From: Stenotrophomonas sp. MYb238
GTDB lineage: Bacteria; Pseudomonadota; Gammaproteobacteria; Xanthomonadales; Xanthomonadaceae
Assembly (NCBI RefSeq): GCF_009496535.1
Contig: NZ_WIDL01000004.1
Location: 62,001-126,000, forward strand
Length of the DNA: 64,000 bases
Direction: 5' to 3'
The notes beneath the pieces were generated by a model. The model worked only from the letters and a program-made list of their open reading frames with translations. It had not been told where the DNA came from and did no database searches. A program made the position numbers and the translations under genes. This document shows, in pieces, positions 28,075 to 38,150 of the stretch; positions within the stretch are counted from its first letter, which is position 1, and each line of letters opens with the position of its first letter.

Positions 28075-29139
28075 ATGACTGGCAAGAAACGGGCGGTGGC
28101 CGAATCCACGCAGGCGACCGCGGGCAAGCCCGGGCGCGTGCGCATCGAGGACGTGGCGGCGACGGCGGGCGTGTCGATGAAGACCGTCTCGCGCGTGCTC
28201 AACAACGAACCGAACGTGTCCGAGCGCACCCGCACGCTGGTCGAAGCGGCGGTGGAGAAGCTGCGCTACCGGCCGCTGCCGTCGGCGCGCGTGCTGGCCG
28301 GCCGGCGCTCGTACCTGGTGGCCATGCTGTTCGACAACCCGTCCTCGAACTACCTGATGGAGATCGAGCTGGGCGTGCTCGACGCCTGCCAGGCGCAGCA
28401 CTACAACCTGATGCTGGCGCCGCTGGTGTACGACGCCGCGGACATCGTGGGCAAGGTCGAATCGCTGATCATGCAGTCGCAGCTGGACGGCATCGTGCTC
28501 ACCCCGCCGCTCACCGACGACACCGCGCTGCTGGAGCGCCTGGTCGACCTGGGCATCCCGTATTCCAGCATCTCCGCCAAGGAGCAGAACCGGCACGTGG
28601 GCGTGGTGGTGGACGAGATCGGCGCGGTCTGCGCGCTGATGGCGCACCTGGCCGCGCTCGGGCATACCCGCATCGCGCACATCAAGGGCCACGCCGCGCA
28701 CGGCGCCGCCATGTGGCGCCTGGCCGGCTACCGCGAAGGCCTGCGCCGCGCCGGGCTGCGCTACGACACGGCGCTGGTGGTGGACGGCGAGTTCTCCTAC
28801 GAATCGGGTTATGCCGGCGCCAACGCGCTGCTCGACCTGCCCGAGCGGCCGACCGCGATCTTCGCGGCCAACGACGACATGGCCGCCGGCGTCATCTGCG
28901 CCGTCTGCGAGCGCGGGTTGTCGGTGCCCGGCGATATTTCGGTCTGCGGCTTCGACGACACGCCGATCTCCCGCCAGATCTACCCGGCGCTGACCACCGT
29001 GCGCCAGCCCACCCGCGACATGGGCCGGGTGGCCGCGCAGGAGCTGCTCAAGGAGATCCGCGAGATGGGCAGCGGCGGCGTGGTCGACGTGGCCTACACG
29101 CTGCAGGTGCGGCGCTCCACCGGTCCGGCGCCGGACTGA
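28075..29139 (+). CDS. LacI-family transcriptional regulator
   Basis: 354 residues. N-terminal [26 protein letters not shown] and hinge [17 protein letters not shown] are typical LacI, followed by a periplasmic-binding-protein fold with the C-terminal [26 protein letters not shown]. The ATG at 28075 has the usual short N-terminal tail. It diverges from the GH3 gene; the only conserved palindrome nearby is in its own promoter, so it probably represses itself as well as the glucan genes. Effector unknown; a glucose-oligomer or glucan breakdown product is likely from context. Confidence 0.93.
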   Translation: MTGKKRAVAESTQATAGKPGRVRIEDVAATAGVSMKTVSRVLNNEPNVSERTRTLVEAAVEKLRYRPLPSARVLAGRRSYLVAMLFDNPSSNYLMEIELGVLDACQAQHYNLMLAPLVYDAADIVGKVESLIMQSQLDGIVLTPPLTDDTALLERLVDLGIPYSSISAKEQNRHVGVVVDEIGAVCALMAHLAALGHTRIAHIKGHAAHGAAMWRLAGYREGLRRAGLRYDTALVVDGEFSYESGYAGANALLDLPERPTAIFAANDDMAAGVICAVCERGLSVPGDISVCGFDDTPISRQIYPALTTVRQPTRDMGRVAAQELLKEIREMGSGGVVDVAYTLQVRRSTGPAPD

Positions 29140-29306
29140 AGCACGCAACGCGCGGGCTGCCGCCCGGAGTGGTCGGCGCCATCGGGTTTGCTCCCGCTGT
29201 CATCCGGCGCGATGGCTGCCGGCGATGTTTTGCGGCAATGCAAAATCTCCATTCCCCTTGTTCATCAACAGGTTGAAGCAAACCAGGCTTATTTTTTGGC
29301 GTCTGT

Positions 29307-29335
29307 TTGACAACGCTGTCAAATTAACTTCCAAT
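29307..29335 (+). promoter_or_regulatory. LacI-type operator and promoter of TonB receptor 1
   Basis: TGACAACGCTGTCA at 29308-29321, within an 18-bp palindrome TTTGACAACGCTGTCAAA (29306-29323). A perfect -35 TTGACA (29307-29312) is formed by its left part, and TCCAAT (29330-29335) sits 17 bp on as a possible -10, about 85 bp before the receptor ATG. A weak stem AAGC...GCTT followed by six T's (29276-29296) just before it could end the lacI transcript. Confidence 0.8.
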
Positions 29336-29419
29336 CCAGTCGCCAGCCTTTCCGGCTGGATTCCACTTGAACGCACGACCATCCAAGAACCCATCTGAAT
29401 CCCCGGGGAGGGAAGATTC

Positions 29420-32400
29420 ATGAGGCAGTCTCGTGTTGCGCCGGAACGGCGCCTGTTGACCTCCGCGCTGATGCTCGCGCTCGCTTCGCCCGTCCTGGCC
29501 CAGGACGCCGGCAACAGCCAGGCCGAGGGCGCACCCAAGCAGGAAACCCTCCAGGCCACCGACCTGGACACCATCACCGTCACCGGCATCCGCGGCAGCC
29601 TGCAGTCGTCGATGAACCTCAAGCGCGACGCCTCGGGCATCGTCGACGGCATCGTCGCCGAGGACATCGGCAAGTTCCCGGACACCAACCTGGCCGAATC
29701 GCTGCAGCGCATTTCCGGCGTGTCGATCGACCGTTCGATGGGCGAAGGCTCGAAGGTCACGGTGCGCGGCGTCGGCCCGGACTTCAACCTGGTGCTGCTC
29801 AACGGCCGGCAGATGCCCGCATCGAGCATCGAGGCGACCAACGCCTCCAACTCGCGCGCGTTCGATTTCGCCAACCTGGCCTCCGAGGCCATCGCCGGCG
29901 TGGAGGTCTACAAGACCAGCCGCGCGTCCTCGTCCACCGGCGGCATCGGCGCGACCATCAACATCAAGACCGCGCGGCCGCTGGAAAGCGCTCCGGTAGC
30001 GAACTTCGGCATCAAAGGCGTGCACGACACCTCGGCTGGCAACCTGCCGGGCGTGATGAAGGGCGATTCGTGGACCGGCGAATATTCCGGCATCTTCAGC
30101 CGCAGGTTCGCCGATGACCGTTTCGGTTTCGCGCTGTCCGGCAGCTACCAGGACCGCGATCTCGGCTACAACGAAGGCGGTTCGGCAGGCGGCTGGTACG
30201 GCTGCCCGCGCTGGTGCGACCCGATGAGCAATCCTGCGCTGAGCGGCAACGCGACCAACCCGCCGGACGCGAGCGCCGGCGATGTCTATTCGATCCCGCA
30301 GAACATGCTGTACGCGCTGAACTCGGTGCAGCGCAAGCGCACCAACGCGCAGGCGGTGATGCAGTTCAAGGCCACCGACAACATCACCGCCACGCTGGAC
30401 TACACCTATTCGGAAAACCGCATCCAGCACCGCCGCCACGAGTTGTCCACCTGGTTCAACCAGGCCACGTCGGAAAGCGCGTGGACCGATGGCCCGGTGG
30501 CGGCCCCGACCCACTACACCGAGTACGCCGGCTGCTACAACCCGTCCACCGACCAGTGGACCGCCAGCAACGCCTCCAACGTCTGCCCGGCCGGGTTCGA
30601 GCCGCGCTGGGGCGACCTGGCGATGGCCGGCGCGCTGTTCGCCACCAAGAACGAGAACAAGTCGCTGGGCTTCAACGTGGAATGGGCGGCCAGCGATTCG
30701 TTGAACCTGGAGTTCGACTGGCACCGTTCCACCGCCGAATCCGGCGCCGACAGCCCGTACGGCTCAAACAACGTGATCGGTACGGCCGCGTTCGTGCGCG
30801 GCGTGACCAGCGTGGACTTCAGCGGCAAGCTGCCGATCCTCGGGGTGATGCTGCCGGCGGGCATGAGCCAGGTGCCGGCCAGCGCGATGATGGTGACCGG
30901 TTCGTCGTTCCGCGACAGCTACATGAAGTCGGAAGTGGACCAGGGCCAGGCACGCGGCCGTTTCACCTTCGACAACTATTCCAAGCTGGATTTCGGCATC
31001 GCCAACACCAAGGTGCAGAACCGCACCGCCTACAACTTCGTGCAGCGCGACGACTGGGGCGGCTTCGGCGGCGGCGCGGCCGACTACGCCGACGACCTGT
31101 GGATCCCGGCGGACATGAGCCGCTACTTCAAGAGCTTCTCCAACAGCGGCGCGATGTTCGGCCAGTTCTTCGTGTTCGACTTCGACAAGGTGCGCGATGC
31201 CGCCATCGCCGCGCGCGGCGGCGACGCCGCCGCCTACCTGCGTCCGACCAGCTACACCACCGACCGCCGCACCACCGAGAAGTCGCAGAGCGCGTGGCTG
31301 CAGTGGAGCAACAGCTGGGGCGAAAGCCGGCCGTTGAACGCGGCCTTCGGCGTGCGCTACGAGAAGACCGAGGTGACCTCGCAGGCGCTGGTGCCGATCG
31401 CCACCGGCCTGCTGTGGACCGGCGGCAACGAGTTCTCGGTGCAGTACGGCGCGCCCGACTTCACCCAGCTCAAGGGCGACTACCGGTATTGGCTGCCGAG
31501 CGTGGACCTGGGCTGGGAAGTCAGCGACCAGATCGTGCTGCGCGCCAGCTACGGCCACAGCATCGGCCGGCCGCAGTGGAACCACATCCAGGGCGGGCAG
31601 ACCATCGACTCGTTCGCCGCCTACGAGGGCGGTACCGGCGCGCAGGGCAACCCCGGCCTGAAGCCGCTGGAAGCGCGCAACTTCGACCTGTCGATGGAGT
31701 GGTACTACGGCGACGCCAGCTACGTGTCGGTGGGCTGGTTCCGCAAGGACATCGACAACTACATCGGCACCTCCAGCATCGACCTGCAGCACCCGGACCT
31801 GCACACGCCGGTGGGCGGCGCCTACTTCAACGCGGCGGTAGCCAACGGCTGCGTCCCGACCGGCGTCGACTTCCGCAACTGCGTGCGCCAGTACATCTTC
31901 ACCAACTACGCCAATTCGCCGGGCGTGACGGTGACGGGCAAGGATTCCAGCGGCAACCTGACCGGCACCATCGCCGGCCAGCCGGGCGATCCGGCGGCGC
32001 TGTTCCGGGTCACTGTGCCGGTCAACAAGGATTCGAACGTGCTGCGCGGCTGGGAGTTCAACATCCAGCACATGTTCGGCGCCAGCGGCTTCGGCATGTC
32101 GGCGAACTACACCATCGTCGATTCCAACCTGACCTACGACAACTACAACCTCGACGAACAGTTCCCGCTGGTGGGCCTGAGCAATTCGGCCAACCTGGTC
32201 GGCTTCTACGACAAGGGGCCGTGGCAGATCCGCGCGGCCTACAACTGGCGCGACAAGTTCCTGAGCAGCACCTTCGACAGCTGGCGTCCCAACCCGCTCT
32301 ATGTCGAAGACTACGGCCAGCTGGACGTGAACATCGGCTACCAGGTCAACGAGCGCCTGTCGCTGCACGCCGAGGCGATCAACCTCACCGACGCGACCAT

Positions 32401-32488
32401 GCGCGTGCACGGGCGCAACGAGCGGCAAGCGTTCCTGGCCACGCAGACCGGGCCGCGCTACATGCTGGGCCTGCGCTACAAGTTCTAA
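29420..32488 (+). CDS. TonB-dependent outer-membrane receptor 1 (glucan locus)
   Basis: 1022 residues: signal peptide ending SPVLAQ, TonB-box region TITVTGIRGSL, plug domain (IVAEDIGKFPDTNLAESLQRISGVSIDR, VTVRGVGPDFNLVLLNGRQMPAS), and a 22-strand barrel with the final aromatic residue Phe (GLRYKF). This is the long subfamily typical of xanthomonad and Caulobacter carbohydrate loci. A good Shine-Dalgarno (GGGGAGGGAAG) lies at 29405-29415. Its operator-containing promoter suggests control by the LacI protein. It probably takes up oligosaccharides; the ligand is inferred from the GH16/GH3 neighbours. Confidence 0.93.
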   Translation: MRQSRVAPERRLLTSALMLALASPVLAQDAGNSQAEGAPKQETLQATDLDTITVTGIRGSLQSSMNLKRDASGIVDGIVAEDIGKFPDTNLAESLQRISGVSIDRSMGEGSKVTVRGVGPDFNLVLLNGRQMPASSIEATNASNSRAFDFANLASEAIAGVEVYKTSRASSSTGGIGATINIKTARPLESAPVANFGIKGVHDTSAGNLPGVMKGDSWTGEYSGIFSRRFADDRFGFALSGSYQDRDLGYNEGGSAGGWYGCPRWCDPMSNPALSGNATNPPDASAGDVYSIPQNMLYALNSVQRKRTNAQAVMQFKATDNITATLDYTYSENRIQHRRHELSTWFNQATSESAWTDGPVAAPTHYTEYAGCYNPSTDQWTASNASNVCPAGFEPRWGDLAMAGALFATKNENKSLGFNVEWAASDSLNLEFDWHRSTAESGADSPYGSNNVIGTAAFVRGVTSVDFSGKLPILGVMLPAGMSQVPASAMMVTGSSFRDSYMKSEVDQGQARGRFTFDNYSKLDFGIANTKVQNRTAYNFVQRDDWGGFGGGAADYADDLWIPADMSRYFKSFSNSGAMFGQFFVFDFDKVRDAAIAARGGDAAAYLRPTSYTTDRRTTEKSQSAWLQWSNSWGESRPLNAAFGVRYEKTEVTSQALVPIATGLLWTGGNEFSVQYGAPDFTQLKGDYRYWLPSVDLGWEVSDQIVLRASYGHSIGRPQWNHIQGGQTIDSFAAYEGGTGAQGNPGLKPLEARNFDLSMEWYYGDASYVSVGWFRKDIDNYIGTSSIDLQHPDLHTPVGGAYFNAAVANGCVPTGVDFRNCVRQYIFTNYANSPGVTVTGKDSSGNLTGTIAGQPGDPAALFRVTVPVNKDSNVLRGWEFNIQHMFGASGFGMSANYTIVDSNLTYDNYNLDEQFPLVGLSNSANLVGFYDKGPWQIRAAYNWRDKFLSSTFDSWRPNPLYVEDYGQLDVNIGYQVNERLSLHAEAINLTDATMRVHGRNERQAFLATQTGPRYMLGLRYKF

Positions 32489-32503
32489 ACGCTCCACTGC
32501 CCG

Positions 32504-32540
32504 CATCCCGGCGACGGCTACTCTCCCCGTCGCCGGGATG
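32504..32540 (+). other. Stable hairpin between receptor 1 and the cupin gene
   Basis: Perfect 14-bp stem: CATCCCGGCGACGG (32504-32517) and CCGTCGCCGGGATG (32527-32540), loop of 9. No T-run follows. It may reduce read-through into the next gene or protect the receptor mRNA 3' end. Confidence 0.6.
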
Positions 32541-32657
32541 CACGGCGGACCTGCGGTGGCGCCAGCGGATCGGCGCCAAAGGCGCCAGGAACGCCGACGG
32601 GCCGCAACCGATGCCGCGTCGGTTATCTTGCAGACTCCCGCCGGACGCGAGCCCCGC

Positions 32658-33674
32658 ATGCCGCCCCTGCCGCCCGCCCAGTCCATCCGCGAAGCCGCGG
32701 CGCATACGTCGCTGGAAACGGTGTTGTCCTCGCCCGTGCCGCTGGTCGTGCGCGGCCTGGTCGCGCACTGGCCGCTGGTGGCCGCCGCGCGCCGCTCCGA
32801 TGCCGAGGCGGTGGCCTACCTGAAGCGTTTCGCCAACGATGCGCTGCCGGCCATCGCTACCGTGGCCCCGCCCGAGGCGGGAGGCAGGATCTTCTACGAT
32901 GCCTCCTTCACCGGCTTCAACTTCCGGCGCGAACAGGTGCCGCTCACGGCCGCGCTCAATACGCTGCTGAACTACGAAGGCCAACCCGACGCGCCCACCA
33001 TCTACCTGGGCGCCACCACCTGCGATACCTGGCTGCCCGGCCTGGGTGCGGCCAACGCCGTCGACCTGGGCGCGCGCGCGCCGCTGGCCAGCATCTGGAT
33101 CGGCAACCGCAGCCGCGTACCGGCGCACCAGGACCTGCCGGACAACCTCGCCTGCGTCGCGGCGGGGCGGCGGCGTTTCACTCTGTTTCCGCCGGAGCAG
33201 CTGGCCAATCTGTACATCGGGCCGCTGGACTTCACTCCCGCCGGGCAGCCGGTGAGCCTGGTCGATCCGCTGGCCCCCGACCTTGCGCGCTTCCCGCGCT
33301 TTTCCGAGGCCTGGCGGCACGCGCAGGTGGCCGAACTGGGGCCGGGCGATGCGTTGTTCATCCCGTCGATGTGGTGGCACCACGTCGAAGCGCTGGATGC
33401 CTTCAACGTCCTGCTCAACTACTGGTGGCGCAGCACGCCGGACTACCTCGGCGCGCCGCTGAACGCGCTGATGCTGGCCTTGCTGAGCATGCGCGACCTG
33501 CCCCCGGAACAGCGCGCGACATGGCAGGAGGTATTCCGCCACTACGTGTTCGAGTTCGACGCGGAAACGGTGGCGGGGCACATCCCCGCGCACGCCCGCC
33601 ACGTGCTAGGCGAACTGGATGCCGACAAGGCTGCCAACCTGCGCGCGCACCTGCTGAAACGCCTGCAGTCCTGA
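32658..33674 (+). CDS. Cupin-like (JmjC-type) protein
   Basis: 338 residues, cytoplasmic. A cupin/JmjC fold is suggested by RVPAHQDLPDNLACVAAGRRRFTLFPPEQ (HxD pair) and GDALFIPSMWWHHVEALD (distal His), which can ligate iron as in 2-oxoglutarate dioxygenases and the Caulobacter Pass1-like family. Such genes are repeatedly found just downstream of TonB receptors for sugars. The substrate is unknown. It follows receptor 1 on the same strand after a hairpin and is probably partly cotranscribed. The ATG at 32658 was preferred to one at 32538. Confidence 0.85.
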   Translation: MPPLPPAQSIREAAAHTSLETVLSSPVPLVVRGLVAHWPLVAAARRSDAEAVAYLKRFANDALPAIATVAPPEAGGRIFYDASFTGFNFRREQVPLTAALNTLLNYEGQPDAPTIYLGATTCDTWLPGLGAANAVDLGARAPLASIWIGNRSRVPAHQDLPDNLACVAAGRRRFTLFPPEQLANLYIGPLDFTPAGQPVSLVDPLAPDLARFPRFSEAWRHAQVAELGPGDALFIPSMWWHHVEALDAFNVLLNYWWRSTPDYLGAPLNALMLALLSMRDLPPEQRATWQEVFRHYVFEFDAETVAGHIPAHARHVLGELDADKAANLRAHLLKRLQS

Positions 33675-33814
33675 GCTTTCCGGCAAAGCGCCGGAGGGCG
33701 CTGGCTGCGGGCATCGGCCGACAACGTCGGCGTGCCTGCTCCATCCAGCGTTGCCCTGCGTTGCCACCTGCCCCGGGGTCGGGCGCCATCGATACGCCGT
33801 GGGCGAGTGCCCCA

Positions 33815-33849
33815 CAAAAAAACCCCGGCACCTTGCGGTACCGGGGTTT
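33815..33849 (-). terminator. Rho-independent terminator of the MFS gene
   Basis: On the minus strand: stem AAACCCCGG with CCGGGGTTT, 12-base loop, then a T-run. It lies 28 bp after the MFS stop, on the boundary with the convergent cupin gene. Confidence 0.85.
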
Positions 33850-33877
33850 GTGGTTCCAGAAGACCTGGCAGGCCGGC

Positions 33878-35338
33878 TCAGTGCCCGCCTTCAGCCGCCA
33901 GCTTGTCCAGGTCGATGCCCTGGCGGCGCAGGGTACGCGTGGCGGCGACGGCATAGAACGCCAGGTAGGCGAAGCACAGCACGCCGACGATGAAGCTGTA
34001 ATGCACGCCCACCTTGTCCGCCAGCGCGCCCTGCGCCCAGCTGACCAGTCCGCCGCCCATGATCATCATGACCAGCAGGCTGCTGCCCTGGTTGGTGGTG
34101 TTGCCCAGGCCGGTGATCGCCAGGGTGAAGATGCACGGCCACATCGTGCTGCAGAACAGGCCGACGCTGATGAAGGCGATCACGCTGGTCATGCCGGTGG
34201 TGAACATGCCGACCAGCTGCGCGGCGATGCCGCACAGGGCGAAGTACAGCAGCATGCGCGCCGGGTTGCCCTTGCTGGCCAGGGTGGCCAGGATCATCAG
34301 CACGATCACCGGCGCGTAGTGGAAGAACTGCGAGGCGTCGTGGCCGGAGATCGCGTTGACCGCTAGGTACACGCCGAAAGCGACGAACGGCAGCACCAGC
34401 ATCAGCAGTTTCTTCGTGCCGGCGCCCACGTCGAATGCGCCCGCCGCGCCGCCCCAGCGACCGATCATCAGGCTGGCCCAGTACAGCGACACGAACGGCG
34501 CGATCAGCGCGGTCTCGATGCCCAGCCCGCCCTTCTCCACCGGCAGTTCCAGGTAGGCCGGCAGGTTGTCGATGGTGGAGACCTCCACGCCGACGTAGAG
34601 GAAGATGCCGATCATGCCCATGACCAGCTGCGGATAGGCCAGCGCCGACTTCCTGTGGATCAGCCGGCTGCTGTCCTGCGCTTCGGTCTCGGACAGTTTC
34701 TCCAGGTCGATGTGGTTGGGCACCGAGGAGAATTTCAGGAACAGCGCCACCAGCACGAAGGCCGCGCCCAGCACCAGGTAGGGCGTCTTGACGCTTTCGA
34801 TGCTGGCTTCGGTATTGCCGGCGGCGACGCTGCCGAAGATGGCGATGCTCACCAGCAGCGGACCGACCGTGGTGCCCAGGTTGTTGACGCCGCCGGCCAT
34901 GGTCAGGCGCTGCGAGCCGGTGGCCGGATCGCCCATGATGATGGCCAGGGTGTTGGCGGCGATCTGCTGCAGCGAGAAGCCCAGGCCGACGATGAACAGG
35001 CCCGACAGCATCAGGGTGAACGACCCCAGGTTGGCCGCCGGGTAGAACAGCAGCGCGCCCAGCGCCGAGATCAGCAGGCCGACGCAGATGCCGTTCTTGT
35101 AGCCGATGCGGTTGAGCACGTCCACGCCCATCGACTTGGACACGGCGACGTAGATCAGCGAGCCGACCGTGTAGGCGACGTAGAACGCGATCGCCACGTA
35201 CATGCTCTGCGCCTGGGTCAGGTCGAAGGCTTTCTTGAACACTGGGATCAGGATGCCGTTGCTGGCGGCGACGAAGCCCCAGAAGAAGAACACCGTGATG
35301 AGTACACCGAACTGCGACCAGCGGGTTTTTTGGCTCAT
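33878..35338 (-). CDS. Sugar MFS transporter, FucP/GluP type
   Basis: 486 residues with 12 predicted helices. The sequence FFWGFVAASNGILIPVFKKAFDLTQAQSMYVAIAFYVAYTVGSL and later LQQIAANTLAIIMGDPATGSQRLTMAGGVNNLGTTVGPL are typical of the fucose/glucose-galactose permease family of proton symporters. It likely moves glucose from the periplasm into the cell. The ATG at 35338 was chosen over one 11 codons upstream. It follows receptor 2 on the same strand (110-bp gap with a hairpin), so it belongs to the receptor 2 operon. Confidence 0.93.
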   Translation of the reverse strand: MSQKTRWSQFGVLITVFFFWGFVAASNGILIPVFKKAFDLTQAQSMYVAIAFYVAYTVGSLIYVAVSKSMGVDVLNRIGYKNGICVGLLISALGALLFYPAANLGSFTLMLSGLFIVGLGFSLQQIAANTLAIIMGDPATGSQRLTMAGGVNNLGTTVGPLLVSIAIFGSVAAGNTEASIESVKTPYLVLGAAFVLVALFLKFSSVPNHIDLEKLSETEAQDSSRLIHRKSALAYPQLVMGMIGIFLYVGVEVSTIDNLPAYLELPVEKGGLGIETALIAPFVSLYWASLMIGRWGGAAGAFDVGAGTKKLLMLVLPFVAFGVYLAVNAISGHDASQFFHYAPVIVLMILATLASKGNPARMLLYFALCGIAAQLVGMFTTGMTSVIAFISVGLFCSTMWPCIFTLAITGLGNTTNQGSSLLVMMIMGGGLVSWAQGALADKVGVHYSFIVGVLCFAYLAFYAVAATRTLRRQGIDLDKLAAEGGH

Positions 35339-35400
35339 GGCTTTTCCGTCATGGCGGAACGTTGGCGTCAAGCGTGGCGTTGCCCACGCGCATCCGCGAC

Positions 35401-35428
35401 GCGGCGGCCGGCAATGGCCGGCCGCCGC
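35401..35428 (-). other. Stable hairpin between receptor 2 and the MFS gene
   Basis: Perfect 12-bp stem GCGGCGGCCGGC, loop AATG, GCCGGCCGCCGC, 20 bp past the receptor 2 stop. No T-run. Position and type match the hairpin after receptor 1. Confidence 0.6.
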
Positions 35429-35448
35429 GGGCGGTCCATCCTGTCACA

Positions 35449-38091
35449 TCAGAACTGGTAGCGCAGGCGCAGGCCGTAGCTGCGCGGATCGTTGAGGAAA
35501 CGCACGTTGATGCCCGACCCGACCAGCGCCTTCTGCGAGATGTCGTTGTCCAGCAGGTTGTTGCCCCAGGCTTCCACGCGCCAGTGGCCGTCCAGCGTGG
35601 TCAGGCCGATGCCGGCGTTGACCGTGGTGCGGGCACGCTGGCGGTCGGGGAAGCCGGCTTCGACGGCGCCTTCGACGTGGTCCACCGTGCCGGCGGTGTC
35701 GGAGATGAACACCACGTCGCGGTTGTTGTACTGGGTCAGGTAGTAGGCCGAGCGGTACGAGGCCAACAGCTGCCAGTCCAGGGTGCCGAACGGCAGTTCC
35801 ATGGTGTGTTGCAGGCGCGCGTTGAAGGTCAGCTTCGAGGCCAGCGGCAGTTCGTTGCCGGACAGGTCGATGATCGAGGTGATGCCGCCGGCGCCGTAGT
35901 TCTGGCTGCGCACATCGGCCACCTTGCCTTCCTTGATCTCGCTGTCCAGCCACAACGCGTTGAGGTTCAGCATCACGTTGCCGGGGAAGCGCAGCGCGCT
36001 TTCCAACTCGACGCCGTACACCGCCGACTTGCCGACGTTGCGGTTGACCAGCGAGTAGCCGGTGGCCTCGCCGGTGGACGGATTGGTGGCGATCACCGCC
36101 AGGTCCTGGAACACCTGGTCGCTGTAGTCGTAGTAGAAACCACTGACGTTGAAGGTGGAGGTGCGGCCCAGCATCTGGAACGAGTTCTTGCTGCCGATCT
36201 CGTAAGCGACGATGGATTCGGGCTTGAACGTCTCCGGGATCTCCTTCGGATCGAAGGTGTCGTTGAAACCGCCGGCCTTGTGGCCGCTGGAAACCAAGCC
36301 GTAGAGCAGGCTGTCGTCGGACACGTCGTATTCGAAGCCCACGCGCCAGTCGGTGAAGTTGAACTTGCTCCTGCCGAACTGCTGCGCCGGGATGCCGCTG
36401 ATGGTGGCGTATTCGTACGGGCAGTTTGCAGTGTCGCCGCCGATGTCCGGCCGATCCACGCAGCCAAAGCTGCCACCGTTGGCCACGCCGCCGATCTGGT
36501 CGAGGATGGTGTCATTGCGACCATGCGACAGGATGCCCTGCAGCAGGAAACGCGCCATGTCCGCCTGCGAGGTGATGTTGCTCACATCGAAGTTGGGGCG
36601 CTTCATGAAGGCCGGCGCAAAGCCGGGCGTACCCAGTCGGGTGGAAAACCCGCCACCGGTGCCGACCAAGCCGATCGCCCAGTTGCCGCCGATGCCGTAG
36701 CGCGACTTCTCTTCCTGGGTGTAGCGCAGGCCGCCCTTCAGGCGCAGGCGATCGGTGACGTCGAAGGTGCCGTCGGCGAACGCGGCCGAGGAACGGCCGT
36801 TGACCTTGGGCATGGTGAATTCGGTGCCCGAGTACCAGCTGCCCTTGTCCACCAGCGACAGGTAGCCGACCTGCTGGTCCTCGTTGAAGTGGAACAGGCC
36901 GGTGGTCCAGCGCAGGCGCGCGTCGTCGGCCGAGGACAGGCGCAGTTCGTGGATGTAGGACTGCGACTGGGTCATCCAGTACTGGGTGGAATAGTTGTCG
37001 TAGTCGACGCCGCCGGGATTGGCGGGCGAGACCGGCTCGATGTTGCGGCCCGGCCACAGGATGCCTTCGCTCTGCGCGTTGGTCTGGCGGTAATCGACGT
37101 CGCGGTAGCTGGCGTTGTATTCCAGCGCCACCGGGCCGAAGTCGTAGCTGACGTTGGTCTGCGCGCCCCAGTTGGTGCTGTCCAGCGTGCCCTGGGCGCC
37201 GCGGTAGACGATCTTGCGCAGGTCCAGGTCGTCGGGCAGGTAGCCGGCCTTGGCCGCGGTGTAGACCGTGGCGCCCGGGTAGCCGGTGCCGCCTTCCTTG
37301 CCCATGTCGGCCATGGCGAACACCGACAGCTTGTCGTCGGGCTGGTACAGGAAGGACACGCGCGCGCCGTGCTCGTCCTGGATGCCGGCCGGGTCGAGCT
37401 CCTGCATCCTGCCGGCGTTCTCGAACGACGAATCCTTCTCGACCTTGTAGCCGGCCACGCGGATCGCGGCCCAGCCGCCCAGCGGCATGTTCAGCGCGAA
37501 CTCGCCGCCGCGGTGGTCGCGGTTGCCGGCCTCGGCCTGCACGTAGCCGCCGAACGCCTCCAGGTCCGGGCGCTTGGTGATGATGTTGAGCGTGCCGGCC
37601 AGCGCGTTGCGGCCGCGCAGCGTGCCCTGCGGCCCCTTGTTGATCTCCACGCGTTCGATGTCGTAGAACATGCCGCCCAGGCCGCGCGGGCGCGGGATGT
37701 AGGCGCCGTTGATGTGCGGCGCGGCGCCCGGGTCGCCCAGTTCGGTGTTGTTGGACGAGCCGACGCCGCGGATGAAGATTTCCAGGTTGCCTTCCTGGTT
37801 GGCCATGCTCATGCCCGGCACCAGCGCCTGGATGTTGCGCAGCTCGTTGTTGATGCCCAGCGCGCGGGTGTCGTCGGCGGAGATCGCCTGCGCGGTGCCG
37901 GCGTATTTCTGCAGGTCCTGTTCGCGGCGTTCGACGGTGACGATCACCGCATCGAGCGTGGAGGCATCGCGTGCCTCGGTCTTTTCTTCCTGTTGCGCCG
38001 ATTGCGCGGCGGCGGGCAGCGCGGTGGCGGTCGTGATCAGCGCAGCGAGGATCGCGCAGGCGAGCGCGTGTTGCCGGCAGTGGTTGGCCAT
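35449..38091 (-). CDS. TonB-dependent outer-membrane receptor 2 (glucan locus)
   Basis: 880 residues with a signal peptide (ILAALITTATALPAAAQ), plug domain (TLDAVIVTVERREQDLQK, then ALVPGMSMANQEGNLEIFIRGV) and a barrel ending GLRLRYQF. It differs in length and plug from receptor 1. GGAGAG precedes the ATG. The promoter region holds the third operator with a perfect -35 TTGACA. Cotranscription with the sugar MFS transporter is likely. Ligand inferred to be a glucan or oligosaccharide; vitamin or siderophore uptake is not excluded by sequence alone. Confidence 0.92.
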   Translation of the reverse strand: MANHCRQHALACAILAALITTATALPAAAQSAQQEEKTEARDASTLDAVIVTVERREQDLQKYAGTAQAISADDTRALGINNELRNIQALVPGMSMANQEGNLEIFIRGVGSSNNTELGDPGAAPHINGAYIPRPRGLGGMFYDIERVEINKGPQGTLRGRNALAGTLNIITKRPDLEAFGGYVQAEAGNRDHRGGEFALNMPLGGWAAIRVAGYKVEKDSSFENAGRMQELDPAGIQDEHGARVSFLYQPDDKLSVFAMADMGKEGGTGYPGATVYTAAKAGYLPDDLDLRKIVYRGAQGTLDSTNWGAQTNVSYDFGPVALEYNASYRDVDYRQTNAQSEGILWPGRNIEPVSPANPGGVDYDNYSTQYWMTQSQSYIHELRLSSADDARLRWTTGLFHFNEDQQVGYLSLVDKGSWYSGTEFTMPKVNGRSSAAFADGTFDVTDRLRLKGGLRYTQEEKSRYGIGGNWAIGLVGTGGGFSTRLGTPGFAPAFMKRPNFDVSNITSQADMARFLLQGILSHGRNDTILDQIGGVANGGSFGCVDRPDIGGDTANCPYEYATISGIPAQQFGRSKFNFTDWRVGFEYDVSDDSLLYGLVSSGHKAGGFNDTFDPKEIPETFKPESIVAYEIGSKNSFQMLGRTSTFNVSGFYYDYSDQVFQDLAVIATNPSTGEATGYSLVNRNVGKSAVYGVELESALRFPGNVMLNLNALWLDSEIKEGKVADVRSQNYGAGGITSIIDLSGNELPLASKLTFNARLQHTMELPFGTLDWQLLASYRSAYYLTQYNNRDVVFISDTAGTVDHVEGAVEAGFPDRQRARTTVNAGIGLTTLDGHWRVEAWGNNLLDNDISQKALVGSGINVRFLNDPRSYGLRLRYQF

Positions 38092-38150
38092 CTGGTCTCT
38101 CTCCAAAGACTTTCGGAATGTTCGTGACGGCGTCGTGGCCGGCGACGGAC

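Noticed and set aside
35362-38127. A 921-residue open frame opposite TonB receptor 2
   Set aside because: Antisense shadow of the receptor gene; composition is that of reversed codons and no motif fits.
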